This document shows positions 1-6,969 of a stretch of DNA of 12,515 nt, piece by piece. The notes under the pieces are model-generated. The model was not told the DNA's origin and did no database searches. It was given only the letters and a program-made list of their open reading frames with translations. Source of the DNA: Firmicutes bacterium ZCTH02-B6. GTDB taxonomy: Bacteria > Bacillota > Limnochordia > Limnochordales > ZCTH02-B6. The translations under genes were made by a program, and so were the position numbers. The stretch spans positions 1-12,515 of the forward strand of contig LZRQ01000102.1 of the NCBI GenBank assembly GCA_002159155.1, written 5' to 3'. Within the stretch, counting starts at the first letter, position 1; each line of letters opens with the position of its first letter.

Positions 1-533
1 TGGATGACGACCTCGTCGCGCCCGTCGATCTCCTCAAGGCGCACGGCCACCACTTCCTGGCGGGACGTCGGCAGGTTCTTCCCGACGAAATCCGCTCGGA
101 TGGGCAGCTCTCGGTGGCCGCGGTCCACGAGCACCGCCAGCTGGATCCGGTCCGGCCGGCCCAGGTCGATGAGGGCGTCCAGCGCGGCCCGGGCCGTCCG
201 CCCGGTGTAGAGCACGTCGTCCACCAGCACGATGGTGCGGCGCGTGACGTCGTAGGGGATGTCCGTCCGCCGCACGATAGGCTGGTGCGCCACCGTGGTC
301 AGGTCGTCGCGGTACAGGGTGATGTCCAGGACCCCAACGGGTACCCGCACCCCTTCTATCTGGCGGATCTGCTCCGCAAGCCGGCGCGCCAGCGGCACGC
401 CGCGGGTGTGGATACCCACCAGGCCCAGCTGGTCTGTACCCCCGTTGCGCTCTAGAATCTCGTGGGCGATACGTACCAGCGCCCGGCGCAGGGCTTGCCC
501 GTCCATCACCTGGACCTTGTCCACCAACGGCAC
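1..533 (-). CDS. pyrR: PyrR bifunctional pyr regulator / uracil phosphoribosyltransferase, 3' end cut by window
   Basis: PyrR is an RNA-binding attenuator of pyrimidine genes that senses UMP, and most members also make UMP from uracil and PRPP. The 177 visible residues cover nearly the whole family length (about 180), so only a few C-terminal residues are missing. The PRPP-binding loop VLVDDVLYTGRT lies at residues 102-113. The early segment around residues 36-50 (LGLVGIHTRGVPLAR) and the VLVDRGHRELPIRADFVGKN stretch near 135-153 are also typical of PyrR. The start is GTG at 533, with GGAAGGGAG a few bases upstream. An in-frame GTG at 542 sits too close to that ribosome binding site. The gene is last in the leftward ileS-lspA-rluD cluster, as in Bacillus, and pyr biosynthesis genes probably follow beyond the left edge. 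Its own promoter and PyrR attenuator precede it, so it is likely self-regulated. Confidence 0.96.
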   Translation of the reverse strand, partial: MPLVDKVQVMDGQALRRALVRIAHEILERNGGTDQLGLVGIHTRGVPLARRLAEQIRQIEGVRVPVGVLDITLYRDDLTTVAHQPIVRRTDIPYDVTRRTIVLVDDVLYTGRTARAALDALIDLGRPDRIQLAVLVDRGHRELPIRADFVGKNLPTSRQEVVAVRLEEIDGRDEVVI

Positions 534-559
534 GCTTCCCACTCCCTTCCGGCAGGCAC

Positions 560-591
560 AAAAAAACTTCTTACCGGCACCGGTAAGAAGT
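560..591 (-). terminator. Intrinsic terminator of the pyr attenuator
   Basis: On the minus strand, ACTTCTTACCGG (591-580) pairs perfectly with CCGGTAAGAAGT (577-566) across a TG turn, followed by seven T residues (566-560). This is a textbook Rho-independent terminator placed just before the pyrR ribosome binding site. Its 5' arm can instead pair with the 3' side of the upstream PyrR-binding hairpin, so it is conditional rather than constitutive. Confidence 0.93.
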
Positions 592-654
592 CGTCCACAC
601 GCGCCGCACGGGTCCGCGCGCAACCCGCGCTTTACGATTTTGCACTCGTGGCGG

Positions 655-687
655 CTCCTTACCGGCCTCACAGGACCGGTTTAAAGG
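655..687 (-). promoter_or_regulatory. PyrR-binding loop (anti-antiterminator) of the pyr leader
   Basis: The minus-strand RNA contains GGUCCUGUGAGGCC (677-664), which fits the known PyrR-binding consensus ARUCCNGNGAGGYU at nearly every position. It sits in a hairpin with upper stem ACCGG/CCGGT (680-676 with 665-661), a small internal bulge at 683-681, and a lower stem AAGG/CCTT (687-684 with 660-657). This arrangement is that of the Bacillus pyr leader hairpins. Binding of PyrR with UMP should stabilise the hairpin and allow the terminator at 560-591 to form. Confidence 0.9.
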
Positions 688-707
688 TGCCTTGCCTGTT
701 TGCTAAA

Positions 708-736
708 AGTCTAGCCGATACCCCCGCCCCTGTCAA
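708..736 (-). promoter_or_regulatory. Sigma-A-type promoter for pyrR
   Basis: A perfect -35 hexamer TTGACA (736-731) is separated by exactly 17 bp from a -10 hexamer TAGACT (713-708). The -35 overlaps the stop codon of the upstream rluD gene. Transcription would start near 701, giving a leader of about 165 nt that begins shortly before the PyrR-binding loop. This would let pyr genes be expressed independently of the lspA-rluD transcript. Confidence 0.8.
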
Positions 737-1692
737 CCAGGTTGGCGACCGTCAAACGCGGCTGAGGTCTCCGGGCCGGCCCGGCCGCCCCGCAAGTCGC
801 GCAGCACCTTTTCCATGTGCGGAGGCAGAGGCGCCGTAAAGGACATCCACTCGCCTGTCCGGGGATGGCGGAAACCTAACCGGAAGGCGTGCAGGCATTG
901 GCCGTTAAGGTTCCAGGGGCAGCGGCGCGGGCCATATACGGGATCCCCGACCACCGGGTGTCCAATATGGGCCATGTGCACGCGGATCTGGTGGGTGCGG
1001 CCCGTCTGCAGCTTGGCGCGTACGCAGGTGTACCCCGGAAACCGTTCCAGCACTTCGTAGTCCGTGACGGCGGACCGGCCACCCGGTACGACGGCCATGC
1101 GCTTGCGGTCCACCGGATGACGCCCAATGGGCGCGTCGATCCGACCGCGGTCCGACGAGACGCGGCCATGCACAATCGCCACATACTCCCTTACCGCTTC
1201 CCGGGCTTGGATCTGCCGGGCGAGGGAGATGTGAGCGCGGTCGTTTTTGGCTACCACCAACAGGCCCGAAGTATCCTTGTCCAACCGGTGGACGATGCCC
1301 GGGCGCTCTTTGCCCCCGATGCCAGACAGATCCGGACAGTACGCCAGCAGTGCGTTGACGAGGGTACCCGCCCGGTTGCCGGCCGCCGGGTGAACCACCA
1401 TCCCCTGCCGCTTGTTGATGACGATGACATCCTCGTCCTCGTACACCACGTCCAGCGGGATTGCTTCCGGCTGCGCCTCCGCCGGCTCGGGGGGCGGGAT
1501 GTAAACCGTAACCCGCTGGCCGGGCCGCAACTTGTGGCTGGCCGCGGCCGGCCTCCCCTCTACCTGAACGAGCCCACCGTCGATCAACCGCTGGACAAAA
1601 GCACGGGAAGGTCCCACCCCGGCCGCCGCCAGCCAGCGGTCCAAGCGTTGGCCATCGGCGTCGGCGGGGACTATCAACTCCCTATGTTCCAC
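733..1692 (-). CDS. rluD: RluA/RluD-family 23S rRNA pseudouridine synthase
   Basis: This enzyme converts specific uridines in 23S rRNA to pseudouridine. It is the counterpart of B. subtilis YlyB, which sits at the same place between lspA and pyrR. The N-terminal S4 RNA-binding domain covers about residues 14-62 (it includes RLDRWLAAAGVGPSRA). The catalytic RluA-type domain follows and carries the signature HRLDKDTSG at 135-143, with the catalytic aspartate at 138. The length of 319 residues is normal for the family. I chose the GTG at 1692 because GAGGGGGAG lies about five bases upstream and the codon overlaps the lspA stop, suggesting translational coupling. An in-frame ATG at 1722 would add 10 residues and overlap lspA by about 40 bp. 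The RluD assignment within the family is by synteny and domain layout; the exact target uridines cannot be read from the sequence. Confidence 0.93.
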   Translation of the reverse strand: MEHRELIVPADADGQRLDRWLAAAGVGPSRAFVQRLIDGGLVQVEGRPAAASHKLRPGQRVTVYIPPPEPAEAQPEAIPLDVVYEDEDVIVINKRQGMVVHPAAGNRAGTLVNALLAYCPDLSGIGGKERPGIVHRLDKDTSGLLVVAKNDRAHISLARQIQAREAVREYVAIVHGRVSSDRGRIDAPIGRHPVDRKRMAVVPGGRSAVTDYEVLERFPGYTCVRAKLQTGRTHQIRVHMAHIGHPVVGDPVYGPRRCPWNLNGQCLHAFRLGFRHPRTGEWMSFTAPLPPHMEKVLRDLRGGRAGPETSAAFDGRQPG

Positions 1693-2149
1693 CGCGGCTC
1701 CCCCTCGGCCCGGCCACGTCACGCCCGGTCAAAACGAACCATGACAAGAGCGCGACACCTGTCACGATGGCCACGTCCGCCACATTGAACACCGGGAGGA
1801 TGCCCAGGTCGATAAAATCCACCACCGCGCTGCGCAAAAGCCGGTCAATCAGGTTGCCGGTCGCCCCGCCCAACCCCAAAGCGATGGCAAACCTCATCCC
1901 TGCGGGCAATCGCTGAATGTCGCGGCGCCGCCACCAGGCAAAGAACAGTACTCCGAGGGCGCCTAGGCTCAACAAAATGTGCTGGTAAGGGAAAAGACCG
2001 AACGCAGCGCCCGGGTTATGCACCCGGGTCAAATAGATGAGCCCCGGCAGTACCGGGTTGCGGATGCCAGGCGCTAGCCGGTGGACGACCCACCACTTGG
2101 CGGCCTGGTCCACCACCACTACGGCGAGCCCCACGGCCACCATGCGCAC
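1682..2149 (-). CDS. lspA: Lipoprotein signal peptidase (signal peptidase II)
   Basis: LspA is an inner-membrane aspartyl protease that removes signal peptides from diacylglyceryl-modified prolipoproteins. The protein has four hydrophobic segments (about residues 3-14, 56-72, 86-101 and 124-140). It carries the family blocks HNPGAAFGLF (44-53), GGATGNLIDRL (94-104), VVDF with Asp111 and FNVAD with Asp125; the last two aspartates correspond to the catalytic pair. I chose GTG at 2149, giving 155 residues. A perfect GGAGGT lies nine bases upstream, and the conserved Asp14 then sits as in B. subtilis LspA. ATG at 2173 and TTG at 2182 are in frame. However, the likely promoter just upstream would start transcription near 2176, leaving no ribosome binding site for either. 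The stop overlaps the rluD start. Confidence 0.95.
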   Translation of the reverse strand: MRMVAVGLAVVVVDQAAKWWVVHRLAPGIRNPVLPGLIYLTRVHNPGAAFGLFPYQHILLSLGALGVLFFAWWRRRDIQRLPAGMRFAIALGLGGATGNLIDRLLRSAVVDFIDLGILPVFNVADVAIVTGVALLSWFVLTGRDVAGPRGSRGGT

Positions 2150-2182
2150 CGGCGCGGGACCTCCCGTCAACATGCTTCCCAA

Positions 2183-2211
2183 ATTCTAGCACACGGCGGA
2201 AAGCCCTACAA
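2183..2211 (-). promoter_or_regulatory. Extended -10 promoter for lspA-rluD
   Basis: The minus strand reads TTGTAG (2211-2206), a 17-bp spacer, then TAGAAT (2188-2183). The -10 is preceded by TG plus one base, making an extended -10 TGCTAGAAT. The -35 matches only half of TTGACA, but the extended -10 is strong. The predicted start near 2176 leaves a leader of about 27 nt holding the GGAGGT used by the GTG at 2149. Confidence 0.55.
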
Positions 2212-2246
2212 CCGGGGCCGCTTGAAGCATGGCGGGCACCGTCGGA

Positions 2247-2840
2247 TCAGTCCTCCATCTCCTCCGGTGCGTCCTGCGGGCTGTTGGACGTGCCGTAGCG
2301 GGCCAGCTCCCGCCAGGCGTCGGCACCGTCGTATGCGGGCCCGCTGCGGCTGCAGCGGCCGAAGGGCGGCGACAGCAGCTCCTCCTCAGGCGGCCGCCGG
2401 CGGCGGAGCGAACCAGGCGGCCCCTCTCGCGCAGCCGTTGCACCCCCTTCGCCCGCTGCAGCACCGTCGCCTTCGCTGGCGACCGCACAAGCCGTGCACT
2501 TTGTCGCGTACGGCACAGCCAAAAGGCGCCCCATGGGGATGGGGCGCCCACATTCCTCACAGATGCCGTAGCTTCCTTCTTCGAGCCGTTCGAGAGCCCG
2601 GTCCACTTGGGCCAGCAGGCGCCGGGTGTTCTGCTGCAGGCCCAGATCGACCTGGCGGGCGGCCAGCTCACTGCCGAGATCGGCCGGATGCTGGTCATAG
2701 GAGGAGAGTTCTCCGATGCCGCCAGTCTCCGCGTCCAACCACCCCGAACTAGCCAGCGCCTCCAGCGACCGCAACAGCCGCCGCCGTTCCTCAAGAAGCC
2801 GGGCTTTGAAGTTTTGCCGATTGTGCGCGTCCAGTCCCAC
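2247..2840 (-). CDS. ylyA: DksA/TraR C4-type zinc-finger protein of the YlyA/YteA family
   Basis: This is a 197-residue DksA-like regulator. An N-terminal helical region (about residues 7-90) has many Arg, Glu and Leu residues. It includes the family block ELSSYDQHPAD (44-54), at the position of the DksA coiled-coil tip. A TraR/DksA C4 zinc finger follows with CEEC at 94-97 and CTAC at 115-118. A low-complexity acidic/basic linker leads to the C-terminal block DAWRELARYGTSNSP (174-188), characteristic of Bacillus YteA-type proteins. B. subtilis ylyA lies in the same slot between ileS and lspA and has been described as an RNA-polymerase-binding protein affecting sigma-G-dependent germination genes. 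A sporulation-linked role here is inference from that synteny. The start is GTG at 2840 with AAAGGG upstream at moderate spacing. The gene begins 36 bp after the DUF5665 gene and is probably cotranscribed with it. Confidence 0.88.
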   Translation of the reverse strand: MGLDAHNRQNFKARLLEERRRLLRSLEALASSGWLDAETGGIGELSSYDQHPADLGSELAARQVDLGLQQNTRRLLAQVDRALERLEEGSYGICEECGRPIPMGRLLAVPYATKCTACAVASEGDGAAAGEGGATAAREGPPGSLRRRRPPEEELLSPPFGRCSRSGPAYDGADAWRELARYGTSNSPQDAPEEMED

Positions 2841-2876
2841 AAGGGCCGCCCTTTCGCATACGGCCTCCGAAGCGGC

Positions 2877-3182
2877 TTACGGTCGCGCCAGCTCCCCCTG
2901 GACGATGCGGGTGATCTCCGCCACAAACTCGCCGATAATCGGCAAGTTGAGCATGGCCAGCCGGCCGAGCATCCACAGGAAGAGCGCCCCTATGATGGTA
3001 AACCCGACCGCAATGCCGAAGCCTCGGGCCACGCCCGACGCGAAGCTGAGGAAGATCATCCGCCTGGGCGAGCGGTACAGCTCGACGAGCTCGGCCAAGC
3101 TGCTCCGCTCCATGAAGGTCAAAAGCCCCTCAAGCCGCACCAGGAGCTTCTCCACCAGCTTCTGGCTGACAGCCTCCCGCAT
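2877..3182 (-). CDS. DUF5665-type small membrane protein
   Basis: This 101-residue protein has a charged N-terminal part (residues 1-41) and a hydrophobic stretch from about 43 to 78. The stretch is rich in Gly, Phe, Ile and Leu (IFLSFASGVARGFGIAVGF onwards) and could form one or two membrane helices. The C-terminal tail is short. The pattern of ELVELYRSPRRM followed by a glycine-containing membrane segment is that of DUF5665 proteins of Firmicutes. I recognise the family but no molecular function is established for it. The start is ATG at 3182 with GGAG eight bases upstream. It lies 61 bp downstream of ileS with no terminator between, and 36 bp upstream of ylyA, so it is probably in the same operon. 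B. subtilis has no gene at this position. Confidence 0.85.
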   Translation of the reverse strand: MREAVSQKLVEKLLVRLEGLLTFMERSSLAELVELYRSPRRMIFLSFASGVARGFGIAVGFTIIGALFLWMLGRLAMLNLPIIGEFVAEITRIVQGELARP

Positions 3183-3243
3183 CGCCGCCGCTCCGATCGC
3201 CGCGGTTTATGCCTTGACGCCCTTGTAGGATTCCCCTCAACAC

Positions 3244-6060
3244 TCAGCCCCCATGCCCGTAATCGCGCTCCACCACCGTTGCGCACCGTTCGCACAGGTC
3301 CGGGTGGTGGGCATGCGCGCCGACGGACTCCGAGTAGCGCCAGCACCGGGCACACCGTGCACCAGGGGCGCGCAGGACGACCGCTTTCGCCCCGCCCCCC
3401 TCGTCGATGGCCCCGTCGGGCGCAACCGTCCCGGCCGGATGAACCCGCACCGCCGAGACGATGAACGCCTCCGCCAACTGCTCGGGCGTGAAACTGGCCA
3501 GCAGGGCCGCGGTGGGCTCGTCGGGATACAGCTCCACGGCGGCCTCTGTAGACGCGCCGATCAGCTTCTCGTTCCGGGCGTTTTCCAGAGCCTTGGTCAC
3601 CGTCCGCCGCACCGCCAACAGCCTTTCCCAGCGCTCCATAAAAGCCTGTTCGTCGGGCGTTTCGGCCGGCGGCTCCGCCCAAGTGGTCAAGTGCACACTC
3701 TCCTGCTCCTTGGCGTGCTCGGGCAGGTGCTGCCATATTTCATCGGCCGTGAAAGCCAGCACCGGGGCGATCAGTTTGGTCAGCGTCACCAGGATCTCGT
3801 ACAGTGCGGTTTGCGCCGAGCGGCGCTCACTGGACGCGGGTCCCTCGCAGTACAGGCGATCTTTGAGCGCGTCCAGATAAAACCCGCCCATGTCCACGGC
3901 GCAGAAGTGGTGCACTTGGTGGAATACCACGTGGTATTCGTACTCCCGGTAAGCCTTGATGGCCCGCCGGCTCAAGCGCCGCAGGCGCAGTACTGCCCAC
4001 CGGTCGATCTCCGCCATCTCATCCAGCGGCACCGCATCCTTGACCGGGTCAAAGTCCGCAATATTGCCCAAAAGGAACCGGGCGGTGTTGCGGATGCGCC
4101 GGTACACTTCGGCCAGCTGGTTGAGGATGTTTTCCGAGATGCGCACATCGCCCCGGTAGTCGACGGACGCCGCCCACAGGCGCAGGATGTCCGCTCCGAA
4201 CTTGCCCACCACGGCCTGGGGTTCGACCACGTTGCCCAACGACTTGGACATCTTGCGGCCTTCCTCGTCCATCACGAAACCGTGGGTGAGCACAGCCCGG
4301 TACGGCGCGTCGCCCCGCGTCGCGACCGCCGTCAACAGGGACGACTGGAACCAGCCCCGGTGCTGGTCGCTGCCCTCAAGATACATGTCAGCCGGCCAGC
4401 GCAACTCGGGCCGCTCATCCAGCACCGCGGCGTGGGACGAACCCGAGTCGAACCAGACGTCCATGATGTCCTTTTCCTTGTCAAACTCCGTGCCGCCGCA
4501 GTTGGGACAGGACTTGCCTGCGGGCAGGATGTCATGGGCTTCCCGCTGGAACCAGGCGTCGGAACCTTCTTGACGGAACAGATCCGCCACCGCGGCGATG
4601 GTTTCCTCATCGATCAGATGATGGCCGCAAGTCTTGCACGTGAAGATGGGAATGGGAACGCCCCATACCCGCTGCCGAGAGATGCACCAGTCGGCCCGCA
4701 TCGCGACCATGTTGGCGATGCGCTCTTCACCCCACGGCGGGACCCACTGGACGCGGCCGATGGCAGCCAAGGCCGCCTCGCGGAAGCCTTCCACCGACGC
4801 GAACCACTGCTCCGTAGCCCGGAAGATGACCGGGTTGCGGCACCGCCAGCAGTGGGGGTACTGATGGTCCACGTCCGCCCGCTTGAGCAGCCGCCCGGAG
4901 CGCTCAAGGTCCGCGATGATGGGCCCATTGGCCTCGGAAACTTTTTGCCCAGCGTACGGACCGGCGTCTGCCGTGAAGCAGCCGTGGGAATCGACGGGCG
5001 CGAAAACCGGCAGCCCGTAACGCACGCCCACCACGTAGTCTTCAAGACCGTGGCCGGGCGCCGTGTGAACGCAGCCGGTCCCCTGCTCCAGCGTGACGTG
5101 CTCAGCCAGGATGATGGGGCTCTCCCGGTCAAAGAGCGGATGCCGGGCAACGACGCCTTCGAGTTCCCGTCCCCGGAACCGGGCCCGTACGCCCTGCACG
5201 ACGATCCCGGTTGCCTGAGCCACCTGCTCCATCAGGCCTTCCGCCATGAGCAAGAGCCCTCGATCCGTGTCAGCCAGCACGTAAACAAATTCCGGGTGCA
5301 GTGCGATGGCCATATTGGCCGGGATGGTCCAAGGGGTCGTCGTCCAGACGGATACAGCGCTCTCCGCGGGCAGCAGGCCCTTGCCGTCCACCACGGGGAA
5401 AGTAAAGTAGACCGATGGCGAGCGGTGATCCTTGTACTCGATCTCAGCTTCGGCCAAGGCGGTTTCGCAGTGGGGGCACCAGTAAACAGGCTTCTTGCCC
5501 TTGTAAATGTAGCCCCGCCGGGCCATCTCGCCGAATACTTCCACCTGGCGAGCTTCGTACTCCGGGGTCAGCGTGAGGTACGGATTGCCCCAGTCTCCCC
5601 AGACGCCTAGGCGCCGGAACTGCTCACGGTGCACGTTGACGTAGTGGAGGGCATACTCCTTACACCGGCGCCGGAACTCCACCGGATCGATCGAGTGCCG
5701 GTCAATGCGGTGGGCGGTAATGATAGCATGCTCGATGGGCAGCCCGTGGGTATCCCACCCGGGCACGTACGGGCAGTGGTAACCGTCCATGCTGTGGGAA
5801 CGGATGACGATGTCCTTGAGGATCTTGTTGAACGCCGTACCGATATGGATATCGCCGTTCGCGTAGGGCGGCCCGTCGTGCAAGATCCACACCGGGCGGT
5901 TTTGCTCCTTGCCCAGCTGCTGCAGGCGCTGGTAAAGCTTGCGCTCCTCCCAGCGGCGCAGAAATTCCGGCTCCCGCTGGCTCAGCTGGGCGCGCATGGG
6001 AAAATCGGTGCGCGGCAGCTGCAGCGTTTTCTGGTAGTCAACGTTCTTGTCCGCGTCCAT
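3244..6060 (-). CDS. ileS: Isoleucyl-tRNA synthetase
   Basis: This class I synthetase charges tRNA-Ile with isoleucine in the cytoplasm. The length of 938 residues is full size. The ATP-binding signature appears as HIGT (72-75) inside DGPPYANGDIHIGTAFNKIL, and KMSKS is at 603-607. The CP1 editing domain carries TTPWTIPANMA (241-251) and GTGCVHTAPGHGLEDY (327-342), blocks used for hydrolysis of mischarged valine. WCISRQRVWGVPIP lies at 458-471. A cysteine-rich insertion holds CKTC (475-478) and CPNC (518-521), and a C-terminal zinc site has cysteines 903, 906, 923 and 926, as in bacterial-type (IleS1) enzymes. The start is ATG at 6060 with GGGAGGT nine bases upstream. Expression is controlled by the T-box leader directly upstream. 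The fourth residue of the HIGH signature is Thr rather than His; otherwise the protein looks intact. Confidence 0.98.
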   Translation of the reverse strand: MDADKNVDYQKTLQLPRTDFPMRAQLSQREPEFLRRWEERKLYQRLQQLGKEQNRPVWILHDGPPYANGDIHIGTAFNKILKDIVIRSHSMDGYHCPYVPGWDTHGLPIEHAIITAHRIDRHSIDPVEFRRRCKEYALHYVNVHREQFRRLGVWGDWGNPYLTLTPEYEARQVEVFGEMARRGYIYKGKKPVYWCPHCETALAEAEIEYKDHRSPSVYFTFPVVDGKGLLPAESAVSVWTTTPWTIPANMAIALHPEFVYVLADTDRGLLLMAEGLMEQVAQATGIVVQGVRARFRGRELEGVVARHPLFDRESPIILAEHVTLEQGTGCVHTAPGHGLEDYVVGVRYGLPVFAPVDSHGCFTADAGPYAGQKVSEANGPIIADLERSGRLLKRADVDHQYPHCWRCRNPVIFRATEQWFASVEGFREAALAAIGRVQWVPPWGEERIANMVAMRADWCISRQRVWGVPIPIFTCKTCGHHLIDEETIAAVADLFRQEGSDAWFQREAHDILPAGKSCPNCGGTEFDKEKDIMDVWFDSGSSHAAVLDERPELRWPADMYLEGSDQHRGWFQSSLLTAVATRGDAPYRAVLTHGFVMDEEGRKMSKSLGNVVEPQAVVGKFGADILRLWAASVDYRGDVRISENILNQLAEVYRRIRNTARFLLGNIADFDPVKDAVPLDEMAEIDRWAVLRLRRLSRRAIKAYREYEYHVVFHQVHHFCAVDMGGFYLDALKDRLYCEGPASSERRSAQTALYEILVTLTKLIAPVLAFTADEIWQHLPEHAKEQESVHLTTWAEPPAETPDEQAFMERWERLLAVRRTVTKALENARNEKLIGASTEAAVELYPDEPTAALLASFTPEQLAEAFIVSAVRVHPAGTVAPDGAIDEGGGAKAVVLRAPGARCARCWRYSESVGAHAHHPDLCERCATVVERDYGHGG

Positions 6061-6128
6061 GCGAAGGCACCTCCCAAACGTCCGCCCGTCTCTGCACCGG
6101 CGGCTTCAAGGTAGCAAGGCTCCAAGGT

Positions 6129-6159
6129 AAAAAAAAGCCCGCCCCTCGAAGGGACGGGC
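6129..6159 (-). terminator. Intrinsic terminator of the ileS T-box
   Basis: On the minus strand, GCCCGTCCC (6159-6151) pairs with GGGGCGGGC (6145-6137) across a TTCGA loop, with one G·U pair. Eight T residues follow (6136-6129). It lies directly after the T-box sequence and is the default terminator of the riboregulator. Confidence 0.93.
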
Positions 6160-6375
6160 AATTTTCCCGCGGTACCACCCTTATTGAACGCACGGCCAAC
6201 CCGGCCTGCGTTCCACTCATGCGCCGGTAACGGTGGCAACCGGCCCAGTCTACTCGCCGCAAGGCTTTCGGTGGGCAGCTCAGGGGTGATCTTCAACGGG
6301 CGGCAAACCGCCGGGCTCGCACCCACCCCGGCTCGCTTGGGCCGCCGGCCCCGCCTACTCTCCCCGTCATCGCTC
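6129..6375 (-). promoter_or_regulatory. T-box riboswitch, isoleucine-specific, controlling ileS
   Basis: The leader carries the conserved T-box AAGGGUGGUACCGCGG (about 6182-6167), whose UGGU (6177-6174) can pair with the ACCA end of uncharged tRNA-Ile. Stem I begins near 6372, with a GA-type motif (GGGGAGAGUAGG) and a distal AGCGAGCCGGGGUGGGUGCG segment typical of stem I loops. The specifier loop contains GAAGAUCACCCC. Its AUC codon (6290-6288) is the isoleucine specifier read by the GAU anticodon. A terminator at 6159-6129 completes the switch. Uncharged tRNA-Ile should stabilise the antiterminator and raise ileS expression. I could not place a convincing promoter upstream. Boundaries at the 5' end are approximate. 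Confidence 0.95.
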
Positions 6376-6410
6376 CTGTGCGTCGGTTGTCCTCATCGGC
6401 GCAGTTCCCG

Positions 6411-6920
6411 TCAGCGCTCCCCTGCGTCGCCGCCGGCCGCTTCACCCGCCAAGGCGGCCTCCGCCGGGATGCCTTGATCCTTGCCGCGTCCCGGCGCTGC
6501 CGTCATGTGAACGACAATGTACAGGGCGCTGAGCGTAAGGGCCACGGCGCACACGATCTTGCCGATGGGTGAGGCCGGAATTACGACCAATGCCCAGGCG
6601 AAGATGCCGTAACCGAAGATGAGGCCAAGAGCCGAAATGATGAACGACAGATCCAACCGGTCCAGCAACGAGGGCTGGTGCACCACGATTTCGCCCCGGG
6701 GCCCGGACCGCACCTGCACCTGCCCGACGCGCCGCAGGCCCGCCGGGTCCAGGGAGGCCTGGCTGAAATCCAAGGTCGTCGTGGCACAACCGTTGGGGCA
6801 GTCATAACGCCACACGTTGTAATACAGCACGGCGCGCCCTTGGGCGTTGACCGCCCGGTGGGTGGTCAACTCCGCCTCCATCCGCGCGCCGCACGCCGGA
6901 CAGTGCTTCCTCCGGGACAA
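6411..6920 (-). CDS. Zinc-ribbon protein with two C-terminal membrane segments, unknown function
   Basis: I do not recognise this protein. Counting from TTG at 6920 it has 169 residues. The N-terminus holds CPAC (7-10) and CPNGC (41-45), a probable zinc ribbon of the CxxC…CxxxC type. A soluble segment of about 45 residues follows, then two hydrophobic helices at about 93-114 and 119-139. The tail is rich in Ala, Gly and Glu. This suggests a membrane-anchored protein with a cytoplasmic metal-binding head. TTG at 6920 is preferred because GAGGTGGAGG lies just upstream. GTG at 6935 is also in frame but lacks a ribosome binding site, while a promoter at 6970-6999 fits either start. The gene ends about 36 bp before the ileS T-box begins. 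The reading frame is supported by its domain-like composition and the promoter. Confidence 0.7.
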   Translation of the reverse strand: MSRRKHCPACGARMEAELTTHRAVNAQGRAVLYYNVWRYDCPNGCATTTLDFSQASLDPAGLRRVGQVQVRSGPRGEIVVHQPSLLDRLDLSFIISALGLIFGYGIFAWALVVIPASPIGKIVCAVALTLSALYIVVHMTAAPGRGKDQGIPAEAALAGEAAGGDAGER

Positions 6921-6969
6921 TGCCCTCCACCTCACGCGTCACGCAGTGGGAAAATCCCCGTACATAGCA

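Noticed and set aside
889..1788. A 299-codon plus-strand frame opposite rluD
   Set aside because: It is antisense to a well-supported pseudouridine synthase and has no recognisable domain or ribosome binding site.
3253..5610. A 785-codon open reading frame on the plus strand opposite ileS
   Set aside because: It is an antisense shadow produced by high GC at third codon positions of ileS. It has no ribosome binding site or family-like sequence and contains runs of Arg, Pro and His typical of such shadows.
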